The notes under the pieces are model-generated. The model saw only the letters and a list, made by a program, of their open reading frames with translations, ran no database searches and was not told the origin of the DNA. A program made the translations under genes and the position numbers. From contig NZ_CP025611.1 in assembly GCF_002868735.1 (NCBI RefSeq), forward strand, positions 1,916,501-1,980,500: a stretch of DNA of 64,000 nt, read 5' to 3'. This stretch comes from Niveispirillum cyanobacteriorum (GTDB lineage: Bacteria; Pseudomonadota; Alphaproteobacteria; Azospirillales; Azospirillaceae). Below are positions 62,119-64,000 of the stretch, piece by piece (the first letter of the stretch is position 1; each line of letters opens with the position of its first letter).

Positions 62119-62547
62119 ATGATCCTTGCCAATGCGGACAGCGGTGCGGAACTGCTGAACAATCTGGATGCCGCGCGGGAGCAGGCAGTCCAGTTGACCG
62201 AACGCATTTCGATGCTGGAGGCGCAGCTTGCCAATGCTGGCGGCATGCCCTTCATCGTCATCGGCCTGACCGTCTTCGTTCTGGCCTGCTTTGTGGGCTA
62301 TTACGTGGTGTGGAAGGTGACGCCGGCCTTGCACTCCCCCCTGATGGCCGTGACCAACGCTGTGTCGTCGGTGATCATCGTCGGGGCGTTGATCGCCACC
62401 GGTGCCGCCGACAATGGCCTCTCCGCCCTGATGGGCTTTCTGGCCATCGTTCTGGCCAGTGTGAACATCTTCGGTGGCTTCATGGTCACGCAGCGCATGC
62501 TGTCCATGTACAAGAAGAAGGCGCCATCCGGCGCCGCCAAGAAGTGA
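62119..62547 (+). CDS. pntAB: NAD(P) transhydrogenase subunit alpha part 2 (membrane)
   Basis: 142 residues. After a helical N-terminus it has three or four membrane segments: [43 protein letters not shown] (the conserved [16 protein letters not shown] motif of PntAB) and [21 protein letters not shown]. It forms part of the proton channel with PntB. pntB starts 16 bp downstream. Confidence 0.96.
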   Translation: MILANADSGAELLNNLDAAREQAVQLTERISMLEAQLANAGGMPFIVIGLTVFVLACFVGYYVVWKVTPALHSPLMAVTNAVSSVIIVGALIATGAADNGLSALMGFLAIVLASVNIFGGFMVTQRMLSMYKKKAPSGAAKK

Positions 62548-62563
62548 TCGGGGAGGAACCATA

Positions 62564-63994
62564 ATGCTCGTCACCGCATCGCTTCTCTATCTCGCGTCCG
62601 GCGTGCTGTTCATTCTGGCCCTGCGTGGCCTGTCCAGCCCGGAAACCGCCCAGACGGGCAACCGCTTCGGCATGATCGGCATGGCGCTGGCCATTGTCAC
62701 CACGCTGATTGCTCTGCCGGCCCTTACCGGCAAGTCCCTGGAATTTGGCCGTCTGGTCATGATCGTCGCCGGTATCGCCATCGGCGGTGCCGCTGGCATG
62801 GTCATCGCCAAGCGGATCCAGATGACGCAACTGCCGCAGTTGGTGGCCGCCTTCCACTCCCTGGTCGGCTTGGCCGCCGTGTTTGTGGCCGGTGCCGCCT
62901 TCTACTCGCCCGAAAGCTTCAATATCGGAAAGACCGGCGACATCCATGTCGGCTCGCTGATTGAGATGAGCCTGGGCGTGGCCATCGGTGCCATCACCTT
63001 CACCGGCTCCGTCGTCGCCTTCCTGAAGCTGGATGGCCGGGTCAGCGGCAAGCCGCTGGTGTTCGGTGGTCAGCATATGCTGAATGCCGGTCTGGGCATC
63101 GCCCTGGTCGCCCTGATCATCCTGCTCTGCATCACGCAATCGCCGCTGCTGTTCTGGATCATCGTCATCCTGGCCCTGGCGCTGGGTCTACTGCTGATCC
63201 TGCCCATCGGGGGCGCTGACATGCCCGTGGTCGTGTCCATGCTGAACAGCTATTCCGGCTGGGCGGCGGCGGGCATCGGCTTCACGCTGCAGAACAACCT
63301 GCTGATCATCACGGGTTCGCTGGTCGGTGCCTCGGGCGCCATCCTGTCCTACATCATGTGTAAGGGCATGAACCGGTCGATCATCAACGTGATCCTGGGT
63401 GGCTTTGGCGGTGACGCTGCCGCCGGCGCCGCCGCCGGTGGTGCCGCCATCGACCGCAGCTTCAAGGCTGGTTCCGCCGACGACGCCGCCTTCATCATGA
63501 AGAACGCCTCCAAGGTGATCGTGGTCCCCGGCTATGGCATGGCCGTGGCCCAGGCACAGCACGCGCTGCGCGAAATGGGCGACCTCTTGAAGAAGGAAGG
63601 CGTGGAGGTGAAGTACGCCATCCACCCCGTCGCGGGCCGCATGCCCGGCCACATGAATGTGCTGCTGGCCGAAGCCAACGTGCCTTATGACGAGGTGTTC
63701 GAACTGGACGAAATCAACCGCGATTTCGGACAGGCCGACGTAGCCTATGTCATCGGCGCCAACGACGTGACCAACCCCGCCGCCAAGACCGACCCGGCCA
63801 GCCCCATCTTCGGCATGCCGATCCTGGATGTGGAAAAGGCCAAGACGGTGCTGTTCATCAAGCGGTCGATGGGTGCCGGTTACGCCGGTGTGGAAAACGA
63901 GCTGTTCTTCCGCCCCAACACCATGATGCTGCTGGGCGACGCCAAGAAGGTGACCGAAGAGATCGTGAAGAACCTGTCGGGCAGCGGGCACTGA
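62564..63994 (+). CDS. pntB: NAD(P) transhydrogenase subunit beta
   Basis: 476 residues, complete up to the edge of the window. The membrane half has about nine segments with [13 protein letters not shown]-type [20 protein letters not shown] and [25 protein letters not shown] (core [19 protein letters not shown]); the NADP-binding dIII domain has [52 protein letters not shown] and [15 protein letters not shown] with [22 protein letters not shown] fixes ATG 62564; the extension from 62474 overlaps pntAB. Completes the proton-driven NADPH-generating enzyme. Confidence 0.97.
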   Translation: MLVTASLLYLASGVLFILALRGLSSPETAQTGNRFGMIGMALAIVTTLIALPALTGKSLEFGRLVMIVAGIAIGGAAGMVIAKRIQMTQLPQLVAAFHSLVGLAAVFVAGAAFYSPESFNIGKTGDIHVGSLIEMSLGVAIGAITFTGSVVAFLKLDGRVSGKPLVFGGQHMLNAGLGIALVALIILLCITQSPLLFWIIVILALALGLLLILPIGGADMPVVVSMLNSYSGWAAAGIGFTLQNNLLIITGSLVGASGAILSYIMCKGMNRSIINVILGGFGGDAAAGAAAGGAAIDRSFKAGSADDAAFIMKNASKVIVVPGYGMAVAQAQHALREMGDLLKKEGVEVKYAIHPVAGRMPGHMNVLLAEANVPYDEVFELDEINRDFGQADVAYVIGANDVTNPAAKTDPASPIFGMPILDVEKAKTVLFIKRSMGAGYAGVENELFFRPNTMMLLGDAKKVTEEIVKNLSGSGH

Positions 63995-64000
63995 TCCGCT

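Overview
The window is GC-rich, densely packed chromosomal DNA of an alphaproteobacterium. It carries a Usg family protein, a three-gene PntAA/PntAB/PntB transhydrogenase, a ComF-glutaredoxin-nitrilase cluster, an alphaproteobacterial-type PyrE, and TonB-dependent receptors and DUF1302/DUF1329 proteins of the kind common in Rhodospirillales/Azospirillales and Caulobacterales. A placement near Azospirillaceae (Azospirillum/Niveispirillum-like) is my inference from gene content; no rRNA, tRNA or species marker is present to prove it. I see no insertion sequence, prophage, CRISPR array or integron.

Layout. 1-5.9 kb: the 5' end of a glutathione S-transferase gene, two tandem paralogous secreted proteins of unknown function, usg, comF-like, grxC, a nitrilase-type amidase, an OsmC protein and a small periplasmic solute-binding protein. 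6-8.5 kb: pyrC-pyrE and a secreted sensor-like protein. 8.6-13 kb: a methyl-accepting chemotaxis protein, a small exported protein, and a lipoprotein next to a beta-lactamase-fold protein that appears to have lost its catalytic residues. 13-18.9 kb: ychF behind two copies of a 36-bp repeat, an FG-GAP-like protein, a GDSL autotransporter esterase, and a less GC-rich orphan gene between two related terminators. 18.9-26 kb: a four-gene unit (DUF1302, DUF1329, YCF48-like, MMPL/RND transporter), probably an envelope lipid or hydrophobic-compound trafficking system. 26-29.3 kb: a membrane PAS-PAS-GGDEF-EAL protein. 29.6-34.5 kb: a ketopantoate-reductase-like gene and livHMGF without a binding protein. 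34.6-39 kb: a TonB-dependent receptor and a two-TM sensor-like protein. 39.3-45.9 kb: a GH3 (NagZ-type) hexosaminidase followed by a complete Dpp/Opp-type ABC importer. 46-54.6 kb: two GSTs, argB, glgA, a LysR regulator divergent from an MFS exporter, map and glgC. 55-60 kb: an ammonium transporter with a possible sigma-54 promoter, a quinone oxidoreductase with a perfect 18-bp palindrome upstream, a WYL regulator divergent from a secreted protein with a clear inverted-repeat operator between them, and an outer-membrane barrel protein. 60.9-64 kb: pntAA-pntAB-pntB, with a LacI-type palindrome in the long leader.

Functionally the window mixes housekeeping (pyrimidine, arginine and glycogen synthesis, NADPH supply, methionine removal, YchF) with nutrient capture at the envelope (TonB receptor, three ABC import systems or parts of them, Amt) and signalling (MCP, c-di-GMP protein, cache-like sensors). 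The least understood items are the tandem secreted paralogs, the pseudo-serine-hydrolase/lipoprotein pair, the orphan gene at 18.25-18.82 kb, the DUF1302-DUF1329-YCF48-MMPL unit, and several sharp palindromic operators whose regulators are not all in the window.
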